From an uncultured Alphaproteobacteria bacterium (GTDB lineage: Bacteria > Pseudomonadota > Alphaproteobacteria > Rhodobacterales > Rhodobacteraceae): a stretch of 64,000 nucleotides of DNA. A program made the position numbers and the translations under genes. The notes beneath the pieces were generated by a model. It did no database searches and was not told the origin of the DNA. It was given only the letters and a program-made list of their open reading frames with translations. Below, one piece after another: positions 36,264 to 46,476 of the stretch. The stretch lies in assembly GCA_929200255.1 (NCBI GenBank), contig CAKMYZ010000006.1:93829-157828 (forward strand), written 5' to 3'. The number at the start of each line of letters is the position of its first letter. Within the stretch, counting starts at the first letter, position 1.

Positions 36264-37636
36264 TGCCTCGACTCCTCCCATGCCTGCCCCAATTGGAGCA
36301 CCGTCAGATCAGCCCCGCGCGGGCCAGCAATCTGCAAGCCCATCGGCCGCGGCCCGTCAATGGGCACGGCCAAACATGGCAAACCAATCAGGCTGACAGG
36401 CACAACCACCTCCATCCAGCGATGATAGCTGTCCATGTCAACGTCCGCGATCTGCCGCGGCCAGTGCCAGTCGATCGGAAACGGCCAGCATTGGGCCGTG
36501 GGCAACACAAAGGCATCATAGGACTGGAACAGGGCCGCTGCCGCACGATACCAATCCGACCGCAGGGCACTTGCCCGCTGGATCTGTTGCCCGCTCAGGG
36601 CAAGCCCGCGCTCAACCTCCCAGGTCGCCTCGGGCTTTAGCGCGTTGCGTAAATCGGGCTGATCGTAGATTGGCCCCAGCGATGCCGCGACGGCGAAGGA
36701 ACGCAAGGTGATCCACGCCTCCCAAATCGCCTCGGCAGCAAAAGGTGGCTTCACGGCTTCAACGGTGCATCCCATCTGAGCAAAGCGGGCGACAGCGGTC
36801 TCTGCTGCGTCGTGCACGCCCGCTTCCATCGGATAAGCGCCGCCCCAATCCCCCAACCAGGCAATCCGGCACCCTTTGACGTCCACCGAAATGCGATCCG
36901 CAAATTTCTCTTGCGGCAAACCCAAAGGCTGACGCGGGTCTGGCCCTGACTGCACATCCAGCAACATCGCAATGTCACGCGGGCAGCGCGCCATCGGGCC
37001 ACCCGTCGACAAATGATGCATGAAAACATCACCCGACGGCTCTGACGGCACCCGCCCCCATGTCGGGCGCAGCCCGTAGACGCCGTTCCATCCCGCCGGG
37101 TTGCGCAGGCTGCCCATCATGTCAGACCCATCGGCAAGACAGACCATATGCCGTGCCAGTGCCACCGCCGCCCCGCCCGAGGAGCCGCCCGCACTGGTGC
37201 CCGGCAGCAGCGCATTCTGTGTGGCACCAAACACCGGATTGAAGGTGTGACTGCCCAGCCCGAATTCAGGTGTGTTCGTCTTGCCAATGATGATTGCGCC
37301 TGCGTCCTGCATCCGCTGCACCATGATGTCACTTTGCGCGGCGATAGAACCCGCAAACAAGGGTGACCCCTGTGAGGTCGGCAGGCCAGCAGCATTGGCC
37401 AAATCCTTTACCGCAATCGGGATACCATGCAGCGGCCCGCGCGGGCCTTGGCCGTCAGCCGCACGGGCCGCTGCAAGCAGGTCATCCCCATCCCGGAGCG
37501 ATACAATCGCATTCATCGCAGGGTCCTCAGCGGCGATCTGATCCAGCGTCGCCTGCATCACCTCAACAGCCGACAACTGCCTGGTTGCCACAGCAGCCGT
37601 CAGTTGGTGCGCCGTCCATGTCATAAATTCAGCCAT
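36260..37636 (-). CDS. Amidase signature family protein
   Basis: A 458-residue amidase with the Ser-cisSer-Lys triad visible: Lys in PIAVKDLANA, Ser in GTSAGGSSGGAAVAL, and the second Ser in SDMMGSLRNPAG. The amidase signature usually reads DGGGS at that position; here it is DMMGS, a subclass variation. It hydrolyses some amide substrate, unknown here. It could be confused with GatA, but is shorter and lacks gatB/gatC neighbours. Confidence 0.88.
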   Translation of the reverse strand: MAEFMTWTAHQLTAAVATRQLSAVEVMQATLDQIAAEDPAMNAIVSLRDGDDLLAAARAADGQGPRGPLHGIPIAVKDLANAAGLPTSQGSPLFAGSIAAQSDIMVQRMQDAGAIIIGKTNTPEFGLGSHTFNPVFGATQNALLPGTSAGGSSGGAAVALARHMVCLADGSDMMGSLRNPAGWNGVYGLRPTWGRVPSEPSGDVFMHHLSTGGPMARCPRDIAMLLDVQSGPDPRQPLGLPQEKFADRISVDVKGCRIAWLGDWGGAYPMEAGVHDAAETAVARFAQMGCTVEAVKPPFAAEAIWEAWITLRSFAVAASLGPIYDQPDLRNALKPEATWEVERGLALSGQQIQRASALRSDWYRAAAALFQSYDAFVLPTAQCWPFPIDWHWPRQIADVDMDSYHRWMEVVVPVSLIGLPCLAVPIDGPRPMGLQIAGPRGADLTVLQLGQAWEESRQ

Positions 37637-37672
37637 ACGCCATCCAAACGCGGGACGGCGGCATTGGCAAGG

Positions 37673-38797
37673 CTACTCTGCGTTGGCCTCGGCGCGGCTC
37701 TTGCCCGACACATCCATCGCCAAAGTCGCAGCCATCAACCCATCCAGATCGCCGTCCAGCACACCTTTGGTGTCGGAGGTCTCAAAATTGGTGCGCAGGT
37801 CTTTAACCATCTGATACGGCTGCAACACATAAGATCGGATCTGGTTGCCCCATCCGGCGTCGCCCGCGTTTTCATGCACCTCGTTCACAAGGGCAGAGCG
37901 TTTATCCAATTCGATCTGATACAACCGCGACTTCAGCGCCTTCATCGCGATATCGCGGTTCTGGTGCTGCGATTTTTCGGAACTCGTCACCACAATACCT
38001 GTGGGGTTGTGGGTGATCCGCACGGCCGAGTCGGTGGTATTGACGTGCTGCCCACCCGCGCCAGATGATCGATAGGTATCAATGCGGATATCGGCTGGGT
38101 TCACCTCAATCTCGATATTGTCATCCACAACCGGATAGACCTTCACAGACGTAAACGACGTATGGCGCTTGGCGGCGCTGTCAAAGGGTGAGATTCGCAC
38201 TAAGCGGTGCACACCGCTTTCCGATTTCAGCCAGCCATAGGCGTTATGGCCGCTGATCTTGTACGAGGCCGATTTTATGCCCGCCTCATCACCGGCCTGT
38301 TCGGCCTGCAGCTCGACCTTATAGCCCTTCTTTTCAGCCCAGCGGACATACATGCGCGCCAGCATATTGGCCCAGTCGCAGCTTTCCGTACCACCGGCAC
38401 CGGCATTGATTTCAAGGAAGGTATCGTTGCCATCAGCCTCACCATCCAGCAGGGCTTCCAATTCTTTCTTGGCGGCCTTGTCGGCAAGCTTCAGCATCGC
38501 GGCTTCGGCCTCGGCCACAACTTCGGCGTCCTCTTCCATCTCGCCCAGTTCAATCAGCTCGATGTTGTCGGACAGTTCTTGTTTGATGCTGTCATGGTTC
38601 GCCATGGCGTCCACTAGCAACTGACGCTCACGCATCAGTTTCTGTGCTGCCTCGGGATCATCCCACAGGGTCGGATCTTCAACTCGCGCGTTGAACTCTT
38701 CCAGCCGGTGGGCTGCCGTTTCCGCATCCATCCGCTGTGCAAGCAGGGTCAGCGATTTTTCAATCGTCTCCACAGTGTTTTGAATTTCCGCGCGCAT
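37673..38797 (-). CDS. prfB: Peptide chain release factor 2
   Basis: A 374-residue RF2 that reads UGA and UAA stop codons. The catalytic GGQ loop is in [16 protein letters not shown] (about residue 246). The ORF is open from start to end, with no programmed +1 frameshift as in E. coli. It lies 78 bp downstream of the penicillin-binding protein gene on the same strand. Confidence 0.97.
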   Translation of the reverse strand: MRAEIQNTVETIEKSLTLLAQRMDAETAAHRLEEFNARVEDPTLWDDPEAAQKLMRERQLLVDAMANHDSIKQELSDNIELIELGEMEEDAEVVAEAEAAMLKLADKAAKKELEALLDGEADGNDTFLEINAGAGGTESCDWANMLARMYVRWAEKKGYKVELQAEQAGDEAGIKSASYKISGHNAYGWLKSESGVHRLVRISPFDSAAKRHTSFTSVKVYPVVDDNIEIEVNPADIRIDTYRSSGAGGQHVNTTDSAVRITHNPTGIVVTSSEKSQHQNRDIAMKALKSRLYQIELDKRSALVNEVHENAGDAGWGNQIRSYVLQPYQMVKDLRTNFETSDTKGVLDGDLDGLMAATLAMDVSGKSRAEANAE

Positions 38798-38875
38798 GGG
38801 GCACCTATTCAGGGATGGGTCAATCTGATTGTCGGTCGGTCTTAACGTGCGGCCACGCGGGCGACAAGCGCAAGG

Positions 38876-41392
38876 TCAGTAAAGGCCACCCGTTGACAGC
38901 GTGCCAAAGGTCGCCTTGTCGCCAACTGTGGCTGTTTCACCTGTTGATGTTGTGACCTGACGCTGCGTACGCGGCACCTCATCAAACAATGGCAAATCTG
39001 CCGCCATCGCAAAACCACCGTCAAACATGATGCCAAACAGCGGTTCTTCGCCGGGGCGGAAGCATTCGCCAATCACATTCTCGCCCGTTGCATCAACGGG
39101 CAGGCGGGCACCACTAAAGCGGTCAATGTTGATGAACTGACAATCGGCAGGCACCGCAAACGGGCCAGAGCCCAGCTTTTCAATCGCCTCACCCATAAAC
39201 CGGTTAAAGACCGGGCCACAGATACCCCCACCGGAGGCACCACGCCCCAGGGTGCGCGGCGTATCATAGCCGATATAGCAACCGGCCACGATGTTGGAGG
39301 AAAAACCGACGAACCACACGTCCTTGGCCTCATTGGTTGTGCCCGTCTTGCCCGCAATCGGCACCGGCAGGTTCACCGTGCCACTGGCCGTGCCGCGCTG
39401 CACAACGCCACGCATCATCGATGTCAACTGATAGGCGGTGATTTCATTCATCACGCGATCGCGGTTCGTGACGATCCGCGGCCCCTCACCTTCGGCAAGC
39501 ACTGCACTGTTGCAATCCACGCATGTGCGTTGGTCATGGCGATAGACAGTGTTACCGTAGCGGTCCTGCACACGGTCCACCAGCGTCGGTTCTACCCGTT
39601 CACCGCCGTTTGCGAACATCGCATAGGCGGCAACCATCTTGAACAGTGTCGTCTCATCCGATCCAAGTGAGGCGGCAAGCACCCGGTTCATGTCTTCATA
39701 GACGCCAAAGCGTTCGGCATAGCGCCCGACCGTATCAATCCCGATCTCTTGCGCCAGACGAATGGTCATCAGGTTCCGCGACCGTTCAATGCCGGTGCGC
39801 ATGGGCGTCGGGCCATAGAACTGGTTGGAAGAGTTGCGCGGTCGCCATGTGCCCTGCGGCGTGTTGATCGTGATTGGCGCATCGACAATGATCGTCGCAG
39901 GGGAATAGCCACTGTCGAGGGCCGCAGCATAGACAAACGGCTTAAACGATGACCCCGGCTGACGCTGCGCCTGTGTCGCACGGTTAAAGACCGAATGCTG
40001 ATAGCTAAAGCCACCCTGCATTGCGATCACACGGCCTGTGTTGACGTCCATCGCCATGAACCCGCCCTGCAATTCCGGCACCTGCCGCAAGGACCAGTTC
40101 TGGAAGTTGCCATCGCCGTCCACAGCGCGGCGCACATGGACCACGTCACCGGGGGTGAAGTTGTCAAAAAAGTCGCCGATCAACCAACGGATGTCGGCGC
40201 GCGGCACGGTTGAAGGCTCGGCTTCTGTGCTTTCGACGCCCTCAATCCCAATGGTCAGCGTATTCTCGGCCACATCCAGAATAACCGCCGGATACCACTG
40301 CCCGCCGTAGTCCACATCACGAGGCACATTTGCATTGGCCAATGCTGCGCGCCACAGGGCCTCATCACCAAGCGCGTCCTCGGGGATGGTCTCACCTGTC
40401 CCGCGCCATTCACCGCTTTCACGGTCGTATTCCTCGAGCGCGCGCTGCAAGGCATGCGCCGCCGTGACCTGCAACTCTGGATCAATTGTCGCCCGGATCG
40501 ACAGACCACCGGAAAAGAACTCCTCTTCACCAAAGTTCTGGCTCAACTGGCGGCGGATTTCATCGGTGAAATAGTCACGTTCCGGCAGGCTATCGCGGAA
40601 ATCATCATAATCACCGCCCTGAACGGACAGCAAAGGCGCCTCGCGTTCCGCGTCATAGGTTGCCTGATCAATATAGCCGTTCTCAAACATCTCGCGCAGC
40701 GTGTTATTGCGCCAGAAGATCGCCGCATCACGGTCGCGGACCGGGTGGCGGTTGCTGGGGGATTTTGGCAAGGACGCCAGATAAGCCGCCTCTCCCGGCG
40801 TCAGCTCGGTCAGCGGTTTGTTGAAATAGGTCAGTGCAGCAGCGGTGACGCCAAAACTGTTCTGCCCCAGAAAAATCTCGTTCAGATACAGCTCAAGAAT
40901 ACGTTCCTTGGGCATCGCACCTTCAATGCGGACCGCCAGAATAATTTCTTTGATCTTGCGCTCGACGGACCGCGAGCCATCCAGCAGGAAGTTCTTCATC
41001 ACCTGTTGTGTAATGGTCGAGGCCCCACGAAGGTTCTCTCCGCGTGATTCCACCGCATCCACAAATGCCGACACCATCCCCATCGCGTCATAACCCGCGT
41101 GTTCGTAGAAGTTCTTGTCCTCAGCGGAAATAAACGCCTGTTTGACGATATCAGGGATTTCCTCGGCGGGGGTGAACAAGCGCCGCTCCACCGCGAATTC
41201 GTCGATAATGCGCCCTTCGCCGGAATAGATCCGGCTGATGGTCTTGGGGGTGTATTGCGACAGCGTCTCATAGCTGGGCAGATCGCGCCCATACATATAA
41301 AGAACACCACCCACGACAAGCGCGCCCATGACAAGGCCAAGGGTCAGCAGCGTGAACAAACCGCCAATAAACGAAGAAATAAAGCGCAGCAT
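38876..41392 (-). CDS. mrcA: Penicillin-binding protein 1A
   Basis: An 838-residue class A PBP. The N-terminal signal-anchor helix (residues 5-30) is followed by a transglycosylase domain (GT51, EDKNFYEHAGYD and GASTITQQVMKN), an OB-like insertion, and a transpeptidase domain with SSFKPF (SxxK), SRN and KTGTT. Both enzymatic activities look intact. It makes and cross-links glycan strands in elongation. ATG at 41392 gives MLRFISSFIGG; the track extends further upstream. Confidence 0.95.
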   Translation of the reverse strand: MLRFISSFIGGLFTLLTLGLVMGALVVGGVLYMYGRDLPSYETLSQYTPKTISRIYSGEGRIIDEFAVERRLFTPAEEIPDIVKQAFISAEDKNFYEHAGYDAMGMVSAFVDAVESRGENLRGASTITQQVMKNFLLDGSRSVERKIKEIILAVRIEGAMPKERILELYLNEIFLGQNSFGVTAAALTYFNKPLTELTPGEAAYLASLPKSPSNRHPVRDRDAAIFWRNNTLREMFENGYIDQATYDAEREAPLLSVQGGDYDDFRDSLPERDYFTDEIRRQLSQNFGEEEFFSGGLSIRATIDPELQVTAAHALQRALEEYDRESGEWRGTGETIPEDALGDEALWRAALANANVPRDVDYGGQWYPAVILDVAENTLTIGIEGVESTEAEPSTVPRADIRWLIGDFFDNFTPGDVVHVRRAVDGDGNFQNWSLRQVPELQGGFMAMDVNTGRVIAMQGGFSYQHSVFNRATQAQRQPGSSFKPFVYAAALDSGYSPATIIVDAPITINTPQGTWRPRNSSNQFYGPTPMRTGIERSRNLMTIRLAQEIGIDTVGRYAERFGVYEDMNRVLAASLGSDETTLFKMVAAYAMFANGGERVEPTLVDRVQDRYGNTVYRHDQRTCVDCNSAVLAEGEGPRIVTNRDRVMNEITAYQLTSMMRGVVQRGTASGTVNLPVPIAGKTGTTNEAKDVWFVGFSSNIVAGCYIGYDTPRTLGRGASGGGICGPVFNRFMGEAIEKLGSGPFAVPADCQFINIDRFSGARLPVDATGENVIGECFRPGEEPLFGIMFDGGFAMAADLPLFDEVPRTQRQVTTSTGETATVGDKATFGTLSTGGLY

Positions 41393-41549
41393 AGGCGGTG
41401 ATACAGTCCTGTTTGTTTTGCCTCTGTATACTTGGACGTGGCCCAATGGTCAAAAGACCAATTGCCCGGTTCGGCCACAACGTGCCGCCACGCCCGTCAC
41501 ATTTCAAAGAGGGCTTGTGCAGGTTCCGGTCAGACGCCATTCAGGCACC

Positions 41550-42158
41550 ATGCAAGCAGATGATGTGATCCCCACCTATGAACGCCTTGGCCAGACATGG
41601 GCCAAGCAGCGCAGCCGTAACCTGATGGAAAAGCACTGGCTGGACAGGTTTCTGGCCGCCGCCCCACGCACTTCGGGGCCAAGCCATGTGCTGGATATCG
41701 GCTGCGGGTCCGGCCAGCCGATTGCTACGTATCTGTCAGAGCGTGGCGTGCGACTGACGGGGGTGGATGCCGCATGGACAATGACAAAGCTTTACGCAGG
41801 CAACCTGCCCGCGGCAAAGATTGTGCAGGCCGACATGCGAGGGCTGGCACTGGATCAGACCTTTGATGCGATCCTCGCGTGGAACAGTTTCTTTCACCTC
41901 TCGGCCGCCGATCAGCGCCCGATGTTCGCGACATTTGCAGCCCACGCAGCACCGCGCGCCGCACTCATGTTCACCTCGGGGCATATTGCGGGCGAGGCCA
42001 TTGGCACCGTGGCCGACGCCCCGATCTACCACGCGTCACTTGACCCAGAGGAATACCGGCAACTGTTAGATGAGGTGGGTTTTAAAGTCCTGCATTTCAC
42101 AGCCGAAGACCCCAATTGCGGGCAGCATACGGTCTGGATCGCACAGTATCGGCCCTAG
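41550..42158 (+). CDS. Class I SAM-dependent methyltransferase
   Basis: A 202-residue Rossmann methyltransferase with motif I VLDIGCGSGQP at about residue 44. Motif IV is probably AILAWNSFFHLS. ATG at 41550 (MQADDVIPTYERLG) is chosen because upstream track residues are the shadow of the PBP1A promoter region. It sits alone on the plus strand among minus-strand wall genes. The substrate is unknown. Confidence 0.85.
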   Translation: MQADDVIPTYERLGQTWAKQRSRNLMEKHWLDRFLAAAPRTSGPSHVLDIGCGSGQPIATYLSERGVRLTGVDAAWTMTKLYAGNLPAAKIVQADMRGLALDQTFDAILAWNSFFHLSAADQRPMFATFAAHAAPRAALMFTSGHIAGEAIGTVADAPIYHASLDPEEYRQLLDEVGFKVLHFTAEDPNCGQHTVWIAQYRP

Positions 42159-42167
42159 GGCCTGACC

Positions 42168-43322
42168 CTAGCGCGCCAAGAGCGCGACGGTGCTTGTCAC
42201 TGCCGCGATGATTTTCCGGCGACCTGCCGGGTTGGCCAGAAAGGCGCGATCATCGGCATTCGACAAAAAGCCCACCTCGACAAGAACACTGGGGAAATCC
42301 GCCGCCGTCAACACGGCAAACTGCCCTTCACGGCGCGGGCGTGAATTCATCGGCACCCCCTGGGTTGCCATCGCCGTGGCCAACGCATCGGCAAAGCGTC
42401 GCGCCGCAGGGCCTGTTTGGGCGCGGGCCAAATCCATCAAAGCGGTGGCCACGCGATCCTCTGTTGCGTTCAGATCGACACCAGACAGCAAATCACCCCG
42501 CTCATGGCGCTCCACGATCCGCTGCGACGCCGCAGTCCCGCCATCAGGGGCCAATGTGTAAACAGAGGCACCCCGTGCCGCATCGGTTTCCAACGCATCC
42601 GCGTGCAGCGAAATCATCAGATCCGCCCCCACCTGCCGTGCAAAGGTCAGTCGGGCAGAAAGGGGCACAAATACATCCCCGCTGCGGGTCAGAACCGCCC
42701 GTACTTTCGGCAACTCACCCAGGCTGACGGCCAACTCCGCGGCAAGCAGCAAAGTCAGATCCGCCTCCTTGATGCCGCCCTGATTGGCACCAGGATCAAT
42801 CCCGCCATGACCCGGGTCAATGACCACGACAAAATCCTCGCTTCGAGCAATCCTAGCGGCTTCTTGGCTGTCAAAACCGGTCACGGCCTCCCAGCCTAGA
42901 TCAGGTGGCGCACCGCTGGCGGCGGCGAATTCCACCTCTGAGGTCTGCTCAAGCACCAGCGACAGGGCTGCACCTTCGGGGTGCGCCACCATACCCGCCT
43001 CTGCGATGATCAGCGGCTCTGCCAGATCGATCACCATACGCGACCAGCCGGGGCGCAAGGGGCCAAAGCGCACGGCAGTCGCGCGGTCACCCGACAGCAC
43101 CGTATCAGGATCAAGGCCTGCGATATCTGTCACCTCAAAATCAAGGACCAGACGGCGCGGCGCATCCAGTGTGAAGACACGGTAAGGGACAATCTCGCTT
43201 AGCCCCAATGTGACCTCCAGCTTCCACCAGCCGTCACGCACCGCACTGCGTTCTGGATCAAAACTGACCTGCGCCTGCCCCATACTGGCCAGACAAAGCA
43301 ATACCAGAACCCAGCGGATCAT
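42168..43322 (-). CDS. amiC: N-acetylmuramoyl-L-alanine amidase (AmiC-type)
   Basis: A 384-residue exported wall amidase. The signal peptide (residues 1-20) is followed by an AMIN-type beta domain and an Amidase_3 domain from about residue 165. Zinc ligands appear in DPGHGG, in KEADLTL and in SLHADA; the catalytic Glu is in VLVEVGFLSN. It cuts the bond between muramic acid and the stem peptide during daughter cell separation. The start overlaps the aminotransferase stop by 4 bp. Confidence 0.93.
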   Translation of the reverse strand: MIRWVLVLLCLASMGQAQVSFDPERSAVRDGWWKLEVTLGLSEIVPYRVFTLDAPRRLVLDFEVTDIAGLDPDTVLSGDRATAVRFGPLRPGWSRMVIDLAEPLIIAEAGMVAHPEGAALSLVLEQTSEVEFAAASGAPPDLGWEAVTGFDSQEAARIARSEDFVVVIDPGHGGIDPGANQGGIKEADLTLLLAAELAVSLGELPKVRAVLTRSGDVFVPLSARLTFARQVGADLMISLHADALETDAARGASVYTLAPDGGTAASQRIVERHERGDLLSGVDLNATEDRVATALMDLARAQTGPAARRFADALATAMATQGVPMNSRPRREGQFAVLTAADFPSVLVEVGFLSNADDRAFLANPAGRRKIIAAVTSTVALLAR

Positions 43323-44464
43323 GATGCACGCGCCTGCATAAAGCGGGTCAAACGGGTAAGGCCTTCGCGGGTATCCTCGGTCGCGCGGGCATAGGAAAAG
43401 CGCAGCCAATAATGCCCCCGCGCCGCATCAAAATCGAGGCCGGGTGTGACAGCAACGCCCGCTTTTTCAAGAAGTTCAGCGGCAAAACCCAATGCATCAT
43501 CAGTGAACTCTGACACATCAACATAGACGTAGAATCCTCCATCCGGTGGGGCAAAGCGCGTCATTCCAGCCGCTTGCAAACCTTCCATCATCAAGGCGCG
43601 GTTGGCGGCATAAATGGCTTTGTTGGCCTCCAACTCTGCCGTGCAATCCATTGCATGCAACGCCAGCCGCTGGGCCGCGTGGGAGGCGCAAATGAACATA
43701 TTCTGGGCCAACCGTTCAACACGGCGCACGTGATCCTGCGGGACAATCATCCATCCGACCCGCCAGCCGGTCATCGAAAAATACTTTGAGAAGGAGTTCA
43801 CGACATAAACGTCATCGGTGACCTGCAAAGCGGTCGCCGGCGCAATGTCATAGTCAATCCCATGATAAATCTCGTCCGAGATCAGCGCCGCTCCACGCGC
43901 AGCACAGGCCTGCGCCAATGCGGCCAGCTCAGCCTGGTTCAGCATCGTGCCCGTGGGGTTGGCGGGTGAGGCCACAATCAGCCCGTCCAGATCATGCGTC
44001 GCCACATCGTCGGGGCGTGGCTGAAACCGCTGGGCAAAGGTTGTGGGGATATCCACTGGGGTCAGGCCGACCGCCTTCAAAATCTGCCGGTAAGACGGGT
44101 AGCACGGCGTTCCCAGGCCCACGCGCGCGTCATTGTCAAAAAGCGCCGAGAAGGCGATCAGAAAGGCGCCCGAGGCCCCGCTGGTGATCACAACACGGGC
44201 CGGGTCCAGATCAACACCGTACCAATCAGCGTAATGGCGGGCGATCCGGGCGCGCAACTCTGGCAGGCCAAAGCCCACGGTATACCCCAGCGGATCAGAC
44301 ATCTCGGCCATCAATGCCGCCTTCGCGGCCTCAGGCGCACCGGTGCCGGGTTGCCCCACTTCCATATGGATAATGTGACGGCCAGCGGCCTCGGCCTGCC
44401 GGGCTGCTTCCATCACGTCCATGACGATGAACGGATCAACATCACCGCGTGTTGAATGTCGCAT
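43319..44464 (-). CDS. Class I/II pyridoxal-phosphate aminotransferase
   Basis: A 381-residue fold-type I aminotransferase. The PLP-binding lysine is in VNSFSKYFSMTGWR, the substrate-binding segment is SPANPTGTM, and the C-terminal arginine is in YWLRFSYAR. ATG at 44464 (MRHSTRG) has GAGG six bases upstream; 44476 is the alternative. Family: AAT-like, substrate not fixed. It overlaps amiC by 4 bp. Confidence 0.88.
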   Translation of the reverse strand: MRHSTRGDVDPFIVMDVMEAARQAEAAGRHIIHMEVGQPGTGAPEAAKAALMAEMSDPLGYTVGFGLPELRARIARHYADWYGVDLDPARVVITSGASGAFLIAFSALFDNDARVGLGTPCYPSYRQILKAVGLTPVDIPTTFAQRFQPRPDDVATHDLDGLIVASPANPTGTMLNQAELAALAQACAARGAALISDEIYHGIDYDIAPATALQVTDDVYVVNSFSKYFSMTGWRVGWMIVPQDHVRRVERLAQNMFICASHAAQRLALHAMDCTAELEANKAIYAANRALMMEGLQAAGMTRFAPPDGGFYVYVDVSEFTDDALGFAAELLEKAGVAVTPGLDFDAARGHYWLRFSYARATEDTREGLTRLTRFMQARAS

Positions 44465-44632
44465 CTGCTGCCTCATGTTGGTTGTCCCCTGTGTGCCCGC
44501 GACAACGGGGGAAGGTCAATGCGCAATGGATGGGCAGCCGCCTACAGGCGTTGTTGTCTTCAACTTCGAAGGTCGGTACCTTCTTTGGCGGCGGCCTGCC
44601 AGACGATCAGCCGACACAAAGGAGCCTGAAGA

Positions 44633-45040
44633 GTGATCGAACCTCGCTACGACGGAGTGTGGAGCCTGCTCCCGGAACTCAGTTTCTATGAGGCTGGCCA
44701 ACCGCCTCAAGAAGGACGATATGAAATCAGTGTAGAAGGAACGACCGTCAGTTTCTCAGTGCGCTGGAGGGTCGGCGACAAGAATCAGTCTATCAGCTTC
44801 TCTGGGCCTCTGGACGGGCAGTTGCATCGGTCAGATGTGGCCCCCAACAGCACGGTCTCATTCACCCACGTTGATGACAATACGCTCGAGAGCGCCTTTT
44901 TCGTCGATGACGTTCAGATGGCGTTTGCCCGAAGACAGGTTTCACACGACGGCACGCTTTTGGCAGTGCTCCAGGTCAACACCAAACCCGACGGATCTTC
45001 GGTTCGGATCACGCAAGTCTACCGGCGTGTCGGCGAATAA
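44633..45040 (+). CDS. Hypothetical lipocalin-like protein
   Basis: A 135-residue protein starting at GTG 44633 with AAGGAG about nine bases upstream. It has the alternating hydrophobic pattern of a beta-barrel and begins with YDGVWSLLPELSFYE, much like small lipocalin-like proteins. No signal peptide. It lies at the edge of an A+T-richer patch with an ArsR gene and an EamA transporter, so it may be accessory. Function unknown. Confidence 0.55.
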   Translation: MIEPRYDGVWSLLPELSFYEAGQPPQEGRYEISVEGTTVSFSVRWRVGDKNQSISFSGPLDGQLHRSDVAPNSTVSFTHVDDNTLESAFFVDDVQMAFARRQVSHDGTLLAVLQVNTKPDGSSVRITQVYRRVGE

Positions 45041-45088
45041 CATCGGGTCCGATCCGAATTCCTCGCGGTAACAACAACAGCAGCTGTG

Positions 45089-45415
45089 TCAGCGGGTTTC
45101 GAATCGCGTGTGCAATTGCATCAGAGCATCCAGGACCACTGCCCGATCTGCTTTGTAGAAAACCCAATTCTTAATTGGCCGAAATGTTACCAGCTGAGCG
45201 TCAGCTAACGTCCGGAGATGGTTGGTCACCGTCGGCTGAGACAGCCCAATTTTGTCAGTGATCGCCCCCACGCAGACGCCATCCTTTACCAAATCCCCAT
45301 CCCGCTGCGCCGGAAAGTGAGCGGTAGGGTCCAACAGCCACTCCAACATTTGCATACGCTTTTCATTGGCAAGTGCTCGTAGAACAGTTTGCGTTGACAC
45401 GGTTTTGTCAGACAT
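45089..45415 (-). CDS. ArsR family transcriptional regulator
   Basis: A 108-residue ArsR-type winged helix protein. The helix-turn-helix lies at ITDKIGLSQPTVTNHLRTL, and there is no obvious CxC metal motif in the recognition helix. A C in KDGVCVG exists, but a single cysteine is weak evidence of metal sensing. It is divergent from the EamA transporter and probably represses it through the inverted repeat that covers its own start. Confidence 0.85.
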   Translation of the reverse strand: MSDKTVSTQTVLRALANEKRMQMLEWLLDPTAHFPAQRDGDLVKDGVCVGAITDKIGLSQPTVTNHLRTLADAQLVTFRPIKNWVFYKADRAVVLDALMQLHTRFETR

Positions 45416-45433
45416 ATAGTTAAAAACCTATAT
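45414..45433. promoter_or_regulatory. Operator-like inverted repeat at the arsR start
   Basis: ATATAG and CTATAT are perfect complements separated by 8 bp. The site overlaps the ATG of the ArsR gene (45413-45415) and lies upstream of the divergent EamA gene. Position and symmetry suit an ArsR-family operator. Confidence 0.5.
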
Positions 45434-45504
45434 TGATCTTTTTCGATACACCACTTCTTAGCAAACGACTGGGACGTGGGAAACTCCAATATTATGGATA
45501 CACA

Positions 45505-46383
45505 GTGACAACACGCGACCTATGTCTAATCATTCTAACAACCCTGATCTGGGGGCTCAATTTCGTTGTCATAAAATGGGGTGTGCAGGACGTGAGTGCC
45601 CCAATGATGACTGCATTAAGGTTCACCCTTGTCGCCGTTCCTTTGGTGTTCTTTGTAAGGCGGCCAACCATACCAATTGCAGTCACTGCGTCTTATGGTC
45701 TCCTTTTTGGGTGCGGCATTTGGGGATTGGTCAACTTTGCAATCTCCCTTGGGACACCAGCGGGGCAAGCGTCACTACTATTGCAGTCGAGTGCCTTTAT
45801 GACCGTTGTGGCTGGTGCTTTATTCTTCTCGGAAACAATCTCGGGCCAAAAGCTAGTTGGTATAATAACTGCACTTGTTGGCTTCATTTCGATCGCCTGG
45901 GGCGGCCTCTTGGCAGATTCGATTTGGGGTGTTGCCCTCGTGCTTCTTGCTGGCCTATCTTGGACGATCTGCAATGTCCTCGTCCGGATTTACAAACCAA
46001 CAGACATTCTGAGTTTTATCGTTTGGTCCAGCCTGTTCGTCCCTATTCCAATCCTGATCTATTTAGTCCTGTTCACATCCGAACTTACTGATGGCGTTGC
46101 CCAATTTGGCTGGCGCGGTTTGATGTCCATTCTTTTTCAGGCTGGTGTTACAACCATAATTGGCTATGGTGTCTGGACCAGAATGATCAACAAATACGGG
46201 CTCTCAGCAGTCTCCCCATATTCACTACTCGTGCCTGTTTCAGGCCTGATGTTTGGATGGGTTCTCTATGGTGAAACTGCAAAACCTCTGGAACTCATCG
46301 GATCCATCCTGGTCCTGGTTGGATTGGCCGTCATGTCTGGAGCATTCTCAGTCATTTTGGCGCGACTTAACCCGCGCACTTAG
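45505..46383 (+). CDS. EamA/DMT family transporter
   Basis: A 292-residue ten-helix drug/metabolite transporter with both EamA halves (LIWGLNFVVIKWGV near the start; second half from about residue 150). GTG at 45505 gives the family N-terminus; the track start 45433 is a TTG inside the operator. The region has more A+T and less biased codons than its neighbours, suggesting acquisition. It is divergent from ArsR, probably its regulator. The substrate is unknown (amino acid or metabolite export is typical). Confidence 0.85.
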   Translation: MTTRDLCLIILTTLIWGLNFVVIKWGVQDVSAPMMTALRFTLVAVPLVFFVRRPTIPIAVTASYGLLFGCGIWGLVNFAISLGTPAGQASLLLQSSAFMTVVAGALFFSETISGQKLVGIITALVGFISIAWGGLLADSIWGVALVLLAGLSWTICNVLVRIYKPTDILSFIVWSSLFVPIPILIYLVLFTSELTDGVAQFGWRGLMSILFQAGVTTIIGYGVWTRMINKYGLSAVSPYSLLVPVSGLMFGWVLYGETAKPLELIGSILVLVGLAVMSGAFSVILARLNPRT

Positions 46384-46476
46384 TCTGCACCTCAGAAATC
46401 ACAAGTCGACATTCAAGCACCCCACGGAATCCGCCGTTAAGGGCCCAATACGGATATTCAGGCCTGTGATCCGCCC

